From: Actinomycetota bacterium
Lineage (GTDB): Bacteria; Actinomycetota; Humimicrobiia; Humimicrobiales; Humimicrobiaceae
Length of the DNA stretch: 23,151 nucleotides
Assembly: GCA_023488645.1 (NCBI GenBank)
Contig: JAMDDL010000214.1
Location: forward strand, 1-23,151
Direction: 5' to 3'
A model generated the notes under the pieces. It was given only the letters and a program-made list of their open reading frames with translations. It ran no database searches and was not told the origin of the DNA. Of this stretch, positions 1 through 8,181 are shown in pieces. A program made the position numbers and the translations under genes. Positions within the stretch are counted from its first letter, which is position 1, and the number at the start of each line of letters is the position of its first letter.

Positions 1-106
1 AAAAATATTTTATATTCTTAATTTAAATGCAGCTGTTTTAAATTAACAGGCTGTCATTATTAATATGTAAAAATATATTATATAATACAAAAATTGTAAA
101 ATAAGA
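1..106. other. AT-rich non-coding left edge
   Basis: I see no gene here. A 10-bp perfect inverted repeat (18-27 with 37-46, 9-base spacer) is made only of A and T. It could be a weak hairpin belonging to something left of the window, or chance in AT-rich DNA. Confidence 0.3.
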
Positions 107-383
107 CTCCTTGTGAGATAGCATTTCCTTTTCGTGATTAAAAACAAATCATTGGATCGGCCTGGATGTTTCGAAAACACGCAAGCTTTGCCCCAGCGAG
201 TCAAAACTTGCTCTAATTTCAGGCTTCGCTCTCCTCTCTAAAGAGAGGAACCTTGCCCGCTTCGCCTTCAAAAGGTTTTCTCAGCACCCAACCCGATTCT
301 TACAGACTTACTTAAAATACTCAGCCTGATTCTTGCAGTCTTACTTTTATTCCTATCACGAAATTAGAAATGCTTCTCCTTGT
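107..383. mobile_element. MITE-like or interspersed repeat element
   Basis: This block is visibly richer in G+C than its surroundings and lies just beyond the 3' end of dnaE. Its ends form an imperfect inverted repeat: 115-138 against the reverse complement of 355-378. The matching blocks are GAGA, AGCATTTC and TTTCGTGAT, about 21 of 25 aligned positions. The octamer CTCCTTGT occurs at 107-114, just outside the left arm, and again in the same orientation at 376-383, overlapping the right arm by 3 bases. It might be a target duplication or chance. Inside are a perfect hairpin (233-248, CCTCTCT/AGAGAGG), a tandem repeat pair, and no ORF with a credible start. The size (~270 bp), inverted ends and lack of a transposase fit a non-autonomous element or a dispersed intergenic repeat. 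Copy number cannot be seen from one window, so this is inference. Confidence 0.45.
286..346. repeat. Two imperfect 28-bp direct repeats, 33-bp period
   Basis: Positions 286-313 and 319-346 match at 23 of 28 positions, sharing GATTCTT, CAG and CTTACTT. The copies are 33 bp apart and lie inside the inverted-repeat-bounded block. Read on the minus strand the period is 11 codons, but no start or ribosome site supports translation. Two diverged copies are too few for a CRISPR array. Confidence 0.6.
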
Positions 384-414
384 AACTGTACAATGTTTTA
401 ACATTTCGTTTAAA

Positions 415-3400
415 TCATACAATAGATACTTTTCCATGAAATCTGTTTTCAATCTTTTCCTCAAATTCTTTTGAGAAGTTTATTTTAAAATCTTCAGGAA
501 GGTAAAAACTTCTTTCATTTACAGATTTTAACTCATTATTTAAAGTATAAATTTGTATAATTATTTTTGTATTTCCCTTATTTTCATTAATTATTCCATA
601 AAGCTCATCAATAAAATTATTGTTCAGCAATTCTTTTTTTATTTTTAAAGTAATTTCTTCTCTGTCTGTTTTAACATAATTTGAATCCGCACTGTCATTT
701 TTATTTCCGTTTAAATCCGTATTAAAATAATTAATTGTATCGTTCCCATTTTCATTAGTTTCAAAAGTATATACTTCATCTTTAACTTTAACCTTTGACA
801 GCTTTTCAATTTTTTGAACAACTAATTTTAATGCAAAGTTCTTTCTTATTTCACCCTTCATAGTACCATTACCAAAACCGGAATCTCTGTTTTCAGATTC
901 CGCATCTTTTAAATCTGCTTCATCAAGCTGCGATTGAAAATTTGAATCTTTTTCTTCAATCCCTGCTTTAATCTCTTTTTTATCCAGTCTGCCCGTTACT
1001 TTCAATATACTATCTTCCCGCAAAAGATTTTTATATTCTTCTACAGCATTAGGGAAAATAACAAGCTCCAATGCTCCGGTGCTATCTTCAAAACCTGCAT
1101 AATACATAATCTGGTTTTTTTTAGTATATATGGATTTAATCTTTGTAATTATACCGCCAACTGTTTGAGTGGAATTATCATCCTTTTCGACAAGATCTTC
1201 AATTGATACCAGCTCAGAAAGAGATCTTTCATATTCATTTAAAGGATGGCTGGTAATATAAAGTCCCAGCATTTCCTTTTCAAAATTAAGCAAATCAATT
1301 TGAGCAAACTCATCCTTATATTCCTTTATTTCTTCAAATTCACCTGAATAATCACTGCTTTTCTTTTCAGATCCTGTGTCAAATAATGAAAACTGTCCTG
1401 CAATTCTGTCTTTTTTAATTTTTTGAGTAATTTCCACAATTCTGTCAAAGTTCTCAAGCAAAAACTTTCTTGAGTGATTTAAAGAATCAAAGGCTCCTCC
1501 TTTAATCAGACTTTCAATAGTCTTTCTATTTAAAACACTGTTGTCAATCCTCAAGCAGAAATCATAAAAGTTCTTAAATCTTCCGTTTTCCTTTCTCTCA
1601 AGCCGTATTTCTTCAATAACATTTATTCCTACATTTTTTATTGCCGAAAGTCCGAATCTGATGGAATTCTCGGTTACCGTAAAATCACTATAGCTGTCAT
1701 TAATATCAGGAGGAAGAATCAAAATCCCCATTCTTCTGCATTCGTTAATGTAAAGAGAAACCTTTTCCTGGCTTCCCATTCTTATGCTTAAAAGAGCAGC
1801 CATGAATTCAACAGGATAATTTGCCTTAAGATAAGCAGTCTGATAGGAAATCATTGCATAAGCCGCACTGTGAGATTTATTAAATCCGTATTGTGCAAAA
1901 TGGTTTATAAGTTCAAATAACTTTTCTGCAATTTTTTCATCATTGCCTGTCTTTTTTGCACCATTTATAAATTTTATATGTTGTTCTTCCAGCAGTTCCC
2001 TGTTTTTTTTACTAATCGCTCCTCTTAAAATATCAGCTTCAGACATTGTGAAACCGGAAAATGCCGATGCTATCTGCATAACCTGTTCCTGATAAATAAT
2101 CATGCCGTATGTGCTTTTTAATATGGGCTCAAGGCTTTGATGAATATATCTTATTTTTTTTCCGCTGTTTTTGTTTTCAATATAATCATTTACCATTCCG
2201 CTTTGAAGAGGGCCAGGCCTGTATAAGGCAAGGAGGGCAATCAGATCTTCAAATTGCGCAGGTTTCATTCTTAAAACAAGATCACGCATTCCTGAGCTTT
2301 CAAGCTGAAAGACTCCCAGACATTCTCCTCTGCTTAGCATGTCAAAAGTTTTTTTATCATCAGGATTTATATTCCTTACATCAATTTTAATATTTTTTGC
2401 TTTTTCAATTAAAAATAAAGTCTTATCAATCAAAGATAATGTCTTTAAACCCAGAAAATCCATTTTAAGCAGTCCGATTGATTGAATATGTTCCATTTCA
2501 TACTGGGTTACGATATCTTCCCCTGATTCCTTCTGTATGGGCGTATAGTTATATAATTCTTCTGAAGAAATTACCAGTCCTGCCGCATGAATTGAATCCT
2601 GTCTTACCATTCCTTCAAGCCATTTTGCAGTATCAATAATATCTTTGATTTTATTATCCTTTAAATATAATGCTTTTAATTCAGGAATTCTTTCAATAGA
2701 AGAATTTATCATAATATTTAACTCATTCGGAATCATCTTTGCAATTTTATCAACATTTGAATAAGGTACTTCCAGAACTCTGCCTGCATCTCTTATAGCT
2801 TGTTTTGCTGCCATTCTGCCGAATGTTATTAATTGTGCAACATTTCTCTGACCATATTTTTTTGTAACATATTTAATTACCTCATTTCTTTTCTCATAAC
2901 AGAAATCAATATCAATATCCGGCATGCTTTTTCTTGCTTCATTAAGAAATCTTTCAAATAAAAGTCCGTATTTTAATGGTTCAATTTCTGTAATATTAAG
3001 AAGATATGACACTATACTGCCTGCAGCGCTTCCCCTGCCTGGACCTACCCTTATGTTATGTTCTTTTGCAAACTTCACAAAATCCCATACAATTAAAAAA
3101 TATTCAGAAAATCCCATTTTCTTTATTACTTCAAGCTCCATTTTAAGTCTGGAGCTTATTTCTTCACTATAATCAGGATACTTATTTTTCATTTCATCAA
3201 GACAAAGTTTTTCCAGATAAGAATCAAGCGAATATCCCTGCGGAACTTCAAAAGGTGGTATAAGATCAAGATTGAATTTTAGTTCAATATTGCATCTTTG
3301 TGCAATTTCCAGTGTATTTTCGATTGCGCCCGGAAAATCCCTGAAAGCATCATAAATTCTGTCATAATCTTTTAAATAATATTCATCCGTAGAAAATTTC

Positions 3401-4119
3401 AGCCTTTTTATTTCGTTTATTGTCGTACCTGTCTGTATGCAAAGAAGGACATCATGATAACGGCTATCCTGTCTGTTTAAATAATGCACATCATTTGTTC
3501 CAACAAGAGGAATTTTCATTTTTGAAGATAAATCAAGAAGATTCATATTAATAGCAGCTTGCTCAGGCATTCCCGAATCCTGAATTTCAAGAAAAAAATT
3601 ATCCTTTCCAAAAATATCAATATATTCTTCAAGTGAATTTTTTGCCTTATGTATTTTCTGGCTTTGAATTATCCTTGGTATCTCGCCTTTTACGCAACCG
3701 CTTAGTGCGATCAGCCCATCTTTATATTCCCTTAAAAGCTCCTTATCAATACGGGGTTTATAATAAAAACCTTCAATGTAACCAAGACTAACCAGTTTCA
3801 TTAAATTTCTGTAGCCTTTAATATTTTCAGCTATAAGTGTAAGATGATAAAAATTATCATTATCATTTTTCCCGGGCTGCTTTTGAAATCTTCCATTCGG
3901 CGCAATATAAACTTCACATCCAAGTAACGGCTTTATTCCTGCTTTTTTTGCCTCATTATAAAATTCAATTATTCCATACATAACTCCGTGATCTGTTAAC
4001 GCTACAGCAGGCATATTAAATTCCTGTACTTTTTTTATTAAGTCTTTTATGCGGATTGCACCATCAAGTAATGAATATTCACTATGAACATGCAGATGAA
4101 CAAAGTCTTTAGAGCTCAT
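415..4119 (-). CDS. dnaE: DNA polymerase III subunit alpha
   Basis: Replicative DNA polymerase, C-family, cytoplasmic; it extends DNA as part of the holoenzyme. The N-terminal PHP domain (about 5-220) keeps all the usual metal ligands: H10, H12, D19, H44, E69, H92, C142, D210 and H212. The polymerase core has the GPGRGSAAGS motif at 359-368, D401/D403 in PDIDIDF and D554 in KMDFLGL, matching the three catalytic aspartates of the family. QFSLF at 909-913 fits an internal sliding-clamp-binding motif. The C-terminal OB-fold region is expanded by two low-complexity stretches (about 1055-1093 and 1117-1150), which helps explain 1234 residues against a usual ~1160. The ATG overlaps the larB stop by 4 bases (ATGA), so translation is probably coupled. 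I see no clear terminator beyond the stop codon. Confidence 0.97.
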   Translation of the reverse strand: MSSKDFVHLHVHSEYSLLDGAIRIKDLIKKVQEFNMPAVALTDHGVMYGIIEFYNEAKKAGIKPLLGCEVYIAPNGRFQKQPGKNDNDNFYHLTLIAENIKGYRNLMKLVSLGYIEGFYYKPRIDKELLREYKDGLIALSGCVKGEIPRIIQSQKIHKAKNSLEEYIDIFGKDNFFLEIQDSGMPEQAAINMNLLDLSSKMKIPLVGTNDVHYLNRQDSRYHDVLLCIQTGTTINEIKRLKFSTDEYYLKDYDRIYDAFRDFPGAIENTLEIAQRCNIELKFNLDLIPPFEVPQGYSLDSYLEKLCLDEMKNKYPDYSEEISSRLKMELEVIKKMGFSEYFLIVWDFVKFAKEHNIRVGPGRGSAAGSIVSYLLNITEIEPLKYGLLFERFLNEARKSMPDIDIDFCYEKRNEVIKYVTKKYGQRNVAQLITFGRMAAKQAIRDAGRVLEVPYSNVDKIAKMIPNELNIMINSSIERIPELKALYLKDNKIKDIIDTAKWLEGMVRQDSIHAAGLVISSEELYNYTPIQKESGEDIVTQYEMEHIQSIGLLKMDFLGLKTLSLIDKTLFLIEKAKNIKIDVRNINPDDKKTFDMLSRGECLGVFQLESSGMRDLVLRMKPAQFEDLIALLALYRPGPLQSGMVNDYIENKNSGKKIRYIHQSLEPILKSTYGMIIYQEQVMQIASAFSGFTMSEADILRGAISKKNRELLEEQHIKFINGAKKTGNDEKIAEKLFELINHFAQYGFNKSHSAAYAMISYQTAYLKANYPVEFMAALLSIRMGSQEKVSLYINECRRMGILILPPDINDSYSDFTVTENSIRFGLSAIKNVGINVIEEIRLERKENGRFKNFYDFCLRIDNSVLNRKTIESLIKGGAFDSLNHSRKFLLENFDRIVEITQKIKKDRIAGQFSLFDTGSEKKSSDYSGEFEEIKEYKDEFAQIDLLNFEKEMLGLYITSHPLNEYERSLSELVSIEDLVEKDDNSTQTVGGIITKIKSIYTKKNQIMYYAGFEDSTGALELVIFPNAVEEYKNLLREDSILKVTGRLDKKEIKAGIEEKDSNFQSQLDEADLKDAESENRDSGFGNGTMKGEIRKNFALKLVVQKIEKLSKVKVKDEVYTFETNENGNDTINYFNTDLNGNKNDSADSNYVKTDREEITLKIKKELLNNNFIDELYGIINENKGNTKIIIQIYTLNNELKSVNERSFYLPEDFKINFSKEFEEKIENRFHGKVSIV

Positions 4120-4898
4120 TTTTTACCAGTCTTATCATGAATTTTATTGTTTATAACTCCTGCCATATAACCGGCTCCAAAACCATTATCAATATTTACT
4201 ACGGCAAGTCCTGGACTGCAGGAGTTAAGCATGGTTAAAAGAGAAGAAATGCCTTTAAAACCTGTACCGTAACCAATACTGGTAGGAACACCAATTACAG
4301 GGCAGTCTACAAGAGAGCTTACAAGCCCCGGCAAAGCACCTTCCATACCGGCAACTGCTATTATTACATTTGCATTTAAAAGCTCATTTTTAAAACTTAA
4401 TAATCTGTGTATTCCCGCTACACCAACATCATAGATTTTTTTAACATTATTGCCCATCAGATAGCTTGTCACATAAGCTTCATCCGCTATAGGAATATCT
4501 GAGGTTCCTGCACATACTATTACTATCCCGTCTTTTAATTGGCTGTCATGATCCATGCTTTTTGAATAAATGATGCCTGCTTCTTCAATAAAATAAACAT
4601 TTTGAGCATTTTGTCTTAGTAAATTAAAAGCATCCATGCTTGCTTTTGTAATGATTAACGTTTGAGAATATTTTAAAATTTTCATTGCAATTTCAAGTAT
4701 CTGCTGCGGAGATTTATTTGCACCAAATATCACCTCCGGAAAACCTCTTCTAAGCTTTCTGTGATGATCTATCTTTGCAAAACCTATGTCCTCAAAATAA
4801 ATATCTTTTACTGCTGATTTGAAGTTTTCCTTTGAAATTTTTTCTTCTTTAAAACTGTTAAGAAGATTTTCAATAATATCATCCAGATTGTTATCCAT
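4116..4898 (-). CDS. larB: LarB, nickel-pincer cofactor biosynthesis protein
   Basis: LarB carboxylates and hydrolyses nicotinic acid adenine dinucleotide, the first step towards the nickel-pincer nucleotide cofactor of lactate racemase and related enzymes (family knowledge). The 260-residue length is usual. The C-terminal two thirds is PurE-like (AIR carboxylase superfamily), with AGTSDIPIADEA, a DVGVAGIHRLL stretch, VAGMEGALPGLV and PVIGVPTSIGYG as recognisable LarB signatures. The N-terminal ~60 residues contain the typical DHHRKLRRGFPEVIFG segment. No larC, larE or larA lies in the window. The gene sits 69 bp after cimA and overlaps dnaE by 4 bp. No convincing Shine-Dalgarno precedes the ATG: the 20 bases upstream are almost all A and T. 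The family call is firm; the cofactor role assumes LarC and LarE exist elsewhere. Confidence 0.9.
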   Translation of the reverse strand: MDNNLDDIIENLLNSFKEEKISKENFKSAVKDIYFEDIGFAKIDHHRKLRRGFPEVIFGANKSPQQILEIAMKILKYSQTLIITKASMDAFNLLRQNAQNVYFIEEAGIIYSKSMDHDSQLKDGIVIVCAGTSDIPIADEAYVTSYLMGNNVKKIYDVGVAGIHRLLSFKNELLNANVIIAVAGMEGALPGLVSSLVDCPVIGVPTSIGYGTGFKGISSLLTMLNSCSPGLAVVNIDNGFGAGYMAGVINNKIHDKTGKK

Positions 4899-4967
4899 AA
4901 TTAAATAAAATTAATAAAGATTAAAATGATAATTGATACTTATAATAACTAAAAGTATATTTCTATT

Positions 4968-6536
4968 TTAGTGGATTTGCTGGCTTAAACCAAATATTAT
5001 ACTATCTTGCAAAGCCTGCCAGCTTGCCTCAATAATATTTTCAGAAACCCCTACAGTTCCCCAGGTATTTTTTCCATCCGAAGATTCAACCAGAACTCTT
5101 ACAACAGCTCCGGTTCCCTTTTTTTCATTAAGCACTCTAACCTTGAAGTCAGTTAATTTTATCTTTTTAAGATCAGGATAAAATCTTGTCAGCGCTTTTC
5201 TTAAAGCCATATCAAGAGCATTCACAGGGCCCACACCTTCTCCTGTTTCAATGATTCTTTCCTGATTTATCAGCAATTTAACAGTAGCTTCCGAAAGCAT
5301 CTCGCCATTTTCTTTTTTTTCATTTAATATTCTGAAGCTTTCCAAAGTAAAATATTCTTTTTTTACTCCTGTTATATTTTTTACAAGAAGTTCAAAACTT
5401 GCATCAGCAGCTTCAAACTGATATCCTTCATGTTCCAGTTTTTGAACTTTTTCAAGTATCTCGCTTACCTTCTTCGGGTTATTTTCGAGATTAATCCCAA
5501 ATTCCATAGCTTTAATAATTATTGATTTTCTTCCTGAAAGTTCACTGATAAGTATTCTTCTTTTATTTCCAACTGATTCAGGAGAAATATGCTCAAATGC
5601 GCTTGCAAGTTTGCTGACCCCGCTGACATGCATACCTGCCTTGTGAGCAAAAGCACTGCTGCCCACGAAAGGCTGATGGCTGATGGGAATCTGATTTGCA
5701 ACTTCTGCTACAAATCTTGACAAACCTGTTAGATTTCTTATGTCGCCCGGTTTTAAACATTGTTTATTTAATTTTATCTCGAGATTCGGAATTATCTGAC
5801 ATAAATCCGCATTACCTGATCTTTCACCATAACCATTAATGGTGCCCTGTACCATTTGTGCTCCGCAGTCAACAGACAGTACCGAATTTGCAACTGCGCA
5901 GCCGCTGTCATTATGAAAATGTACACCTACGGGAATTCTTAATTCCTTATTAACCTTTTCCAGAATTTCAGGTAATTCCATCGGAAGCAAACCACCGTTA
6001 GTATCACACAGCACGGCAAAAGCTGCGCCTGCTTCCTCTGCCGCTTTTAAAGTTTTTATTGCATATTCAGGGTTTTCTTTAAAACCATCAAAAAAATGCT
6101 CACCATCAAATATTATTTCTGAAAAATTTTTTTTCAGATATTTAATTGTATCAAAAATCATTTCAAGATTATTTTCAGGAGTTGTTTCGATAACTTTTTC
6201 AACATGAAATAATGAGGATTTGCCAAATATGCATATAGCATCTGCTTTTGAATCAATGAGCATTTTTATATTTTCATCCGCAGATACTGAAATATCCTTA
6301 TATTTTGTTCTTCCAAAAGCAACAATTTTTGAATAACTGTATTTCCTGTCTTTTAATTTTTTAAAAAGCTCTTCATCCTTTGGGTTTGATCCGGGAAATC
6401 CGGCTTCTATATAATCAATACCAATTTCATCCAGCTTTTCAATTATCTGCAGCTTATCCCTGACAGATAATGAAATACTTTCTCCTTGCGTGCCATCTCT
6501 TAAAGTTGTATCAAATATATATATTTTATCTGACAT
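4968..6536 (-). CDS. cimA: (R)-citramalate synthase
   Basis: Condenses acetyl-CoA with pyruvate to (R)-citramalate, the entry to threonine-independent isoleucine synthesis. The 522-residue protein has the HMGL-like TIM barrel, beginning with FDTTLRDGTQGE and the catalytic Arg-Asp pair R13/D14. The family-typical YIEAGFPGSNPKD, the metal-binding HFHND and GYGERSGNADL follow. The C-terminal third is the LeuA-type allosteric/dimerisation domain (GEGVGPVNALDMALRKAL). The GTQGE and GSNPKD signatures separate it from 2-isopropylmalate synthase, which is present separately as leuA. AGGAG lies 5 bases before the ATG. It is 17 bp downstream of leuB, whose product it shares: LeuCD and LeuB can carry citramalate through to 2-oxobutyrate. 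Confidence 0.92.
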   Translation of the reverse strand: MSDKIYIFDTTLRDGTQGESISLSVRDKLQIIEKLDEIGIDYIEAGFPGSNPKDEELFKKLKDRKYSYSKIVAFGRTKYKDISVSADENIKMLIDSKADAICIFGKSSLFHVEKVIETTPENNLEMIFDTIKYLKKNFSEIIFDGEHFFDGFKENPEYAIKTLKAAEEAGAAFAVLCDTNGGLLPMELPEILEKVNKELRIPVGVHFHNDSGCAVANSVLSVDCGAQMVQGTINGYGERSGNADLCQIIPNLEIKLNKQCLKPGDIRNLTGLSRFVAEVANQIPISHQPFVGSSAFAHKAGMHVSGVSKLASAFEHISPESVGNKRRILISELSGRKSIIIKAMEFGINLENNPKKVSEILEKVQKLEHEGYQFEAADASFELLVKNITGVKKEYFTLESFRILNEKKENGEMLSEATVKLLINQERIIETGEGVGPVNALDMALRKALTRFYPDLKKIKLTDFKVRVLNEKKGTGAVVRVLVESSDGKNTWGTVGVSENIIEASWQALQDSIIFGLSQQIH

Positions 6537-6553
6537 ATATTCTCCTGAATATT

Positions 6554-7633
6554 TTACATGAAAATTTTAATTTCATTTAATATCAAATTACCCATTTCGC
6601 TGGTTGAAACTAATTTTTTCTTACCGCCGTTGTTATAAATATCTGCAGTCCTGAAACCTTTTTCAAGAACAGCATTAACGGCTTTTTCAATAATATCAGC
6701 CTGATATGTTAAAGCAAAGCTGTATCTTAAAAGCATAGCAAGTGATAAAATTTGCGCAACAGGATTTGCCTTACCCTGCCCCTGTATATCAGGAGCACTT
6801 CCATGAATTGGTTCATACATTCCAAAGCTGTCTTCTCTTAAAGAAGCGCTTGGAAGAAGTCCTATTGAACCTGAAATCATTGCAGTTTCATCACTTAAGA
6901 TGTCTCCAAACATATTGGATGTTAATATTACATCAAATTGTCCCGGATTTCTTATTAGCTGCATTGATGCATTATCAACATACATATGATTTAATTCAAT
7001 ATCCTTATAATCTTTATGAACCATATTTACTGTTTCCCGCCAGAGCCTCGAACTTTCAAGTATGTTAGCTTTATCGACAGAAGTAAGTTTTTTGCTTCTG
7101 ATACCTGCAGTCTTAAAACCAAGCCTGGCAATTCTTTCAATCTCATATTTATAATATTTTTCGGTATCATAAGCATACTCGCCTTTTTCATCTGATTGTC
7201 TTTTTCTTTCACCAAAATAAATTCCGCCGGTAAGTTCCCTTATTACCAGAATATCAACTCCGTTAAGTACTTCCTCCTTTAGTGTTGATGAAGACATTAA
7301 AGATTTATAAATTTTAACAGGTCTTAAATTTGCAAAAAGCCCAAGATGCTTCCTTAGTTTCAATAAAGCATCTTCAGGTCTTGGTTTGCCTGGAACCGTA
7401 GTATCCCATTTAGGGCCGCCAACTGCTCCAAGCAAAACAGCATTACTGTTTTTACATTTTTCAAGTGTTTCATCTTTTAAAGGAATCCCGTATTTATCTA
7501 TTGCAATTCCGCCAACATCATCAAATTCATAACTGATATCATGTCCTCTGGAAATAAAATCCAGAATTTTAACAGTTTCATTTACAATTTCAGGCCCTAT
7601 CCCATCGCCGGGCAGGATCATAATTTTTTTCAT
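6554..7633 (-). CDS. leuB: 3-isopropylmalate dehydrogenase
   Basis: Oxidatively decarboxylates 3-isopropylmalate to 2-oxoisocaproate with NAD+ in leucine synthesis, and probably 3-methylmalate in the citramalate route. The 359-residue length is usual for the family. Visible landmarks are the N-terminal LPGDGIGPEIV, VGGPKWD, the substrate-binding ELTGGIYFGERK, the metal/substrate segment SNMFGDILSDETAMISGSIGLLPSAS, and the NAD-binding YEPIHGSAPDIQGQGKANP. The ATG shares one base with the leuD stop (TAATG), and GGAGA precedes it, so the two genes are translationally linked. Confidence 0.96.
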   Translation of the reverse strand: MKKIMILPGDGIGPEIVNETVKILDFISRGHDISYEFDDVGGIAIDKYGIPLKDETLEKCKNSNAVLLGAVGGPKWDTTVPGKPRPEDALLKLRKHLGLFANLRPVKIYKSLMSSSTLKEEVLNGVDILVIRELTGGIYFGERKRQSDEKGEYAYDTEKYYKYEIERIARLGFKTAGIRSKKLTSVDKANILESSRLWRETVNMVHKDYKDIELNHMYVDNASMQLIRNPGQFDVILTSNMFGDILSDETAMISGSIGLLPSASLREDSFGMYEPIHGSAPDIQGQGKANPVAQILSLAMLLRYSFALTYQADIIEKAVNAVLEKGFRTADIYNNGGKKKLVSTSEMGNLILNEIKIFM

Positions 7634-8133
7634 TAACTCTCCTTTAACATTTCAGCTCTGACAAAATTAACGTAGCCTCCGCTTTTTATCAATTTTTGTA
7701 TAAATTCCGGAAAAGGATTGGTATTATATTTTTTCCCTGAAGTAATATCCACAATAATTCCCTTATCCAGATCAACTTCAAGTTCATCATCATCTTTTAT
7801 TTCTTTTGCTGCCTGCATATGAGCAATTACTGGCAACCCGATATTAATTGCATTTCTAAAAAAAATCCTTGCAAAAGATTCTGCAATAATCAGTTTGATG
7901 CCGCTGGATTTTATTGAAACAGGTGCATGTTCTCTTGAAGAACCGCAGCCGAAATTTTCCCCTGCAACTATGATTTTTGCGCTTTTTGACTTTTCCATAA
8001 AATCCCTGTCAAGATCTTCAAAACAATGCATGGCAAGTTCCCGGTCATCGCTTGTATTTAAATATCTTGCAGGTATGATAACATCGGTATCAACATTACT
8101 GCCATATTTTATTGCTTTATCTCTGATTACCAA
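7633..8133 (-). CDS. leuD: 3-isopropylmalate dehydratase, small subunit
   Basis: Small swivelling subunit of isopropylmalate isomerase. With LeuC it interconverts 2- and 3-isopropylmalate, and likely the citramalate/citraconate/3-methylmalate set. At 166 residues it is the short type common outside the E. coli-like enzymes. Motifs are YGSNVDTDVIIPARYL at the N-terminus and the substrate-contacting GENFGCGSSREHAP. The start is TTG, with GGAGG 4 bases upstream; no in-frame ATG fits the conserved N-terminus. It lies 48 bp after leuC and overlaps leuB by one base. Confidence 0.95.
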   Translation of the reverse strand: MVIRDKAIKYGSNVDTDVIIPARYLNTSDDRELAMHCFEDLDRDFMEKSKSAKIIVAGENFGCGSSREHAPVSIKSSGIKLIIAESFARIFFRNAINIGLPVIAHMQAAKEIKDDDELEVDLDKGIIVDITSGKKYNTNPFPEFIQKLIKSGGYVNFVRAEMLKES

Positions 8134-8181
8134 TTTTCCTCCTTAAATTTAAAATCCTTACAGTTAATTTAAAAAATGTAT

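Noticed and set aside
233..248. Intrinsic terminator at the perfect 7-bp hairpin
   Set aside because: Neither side has a T-run; it is more likely part of the repeat element.
286..346. CRISPR array
   Set aside because: Only two copies, five mismatches between them, and a 5-base gap rather than a spacer; no cas gene in the window.
392..405. Terminator after dnaE
   Set aside because: AATGTT/AACATT is only a 6-bp A/T-rich stem and no T-run follows on the minus strand.
2109..3172. Plus-strand ORFs of 82-93 codons opposite dnaE, and similar ones opposite other genes
   Set aside because: They are antisense to firmly identified genes, lack ribosome sites and show no recognisable protein features.
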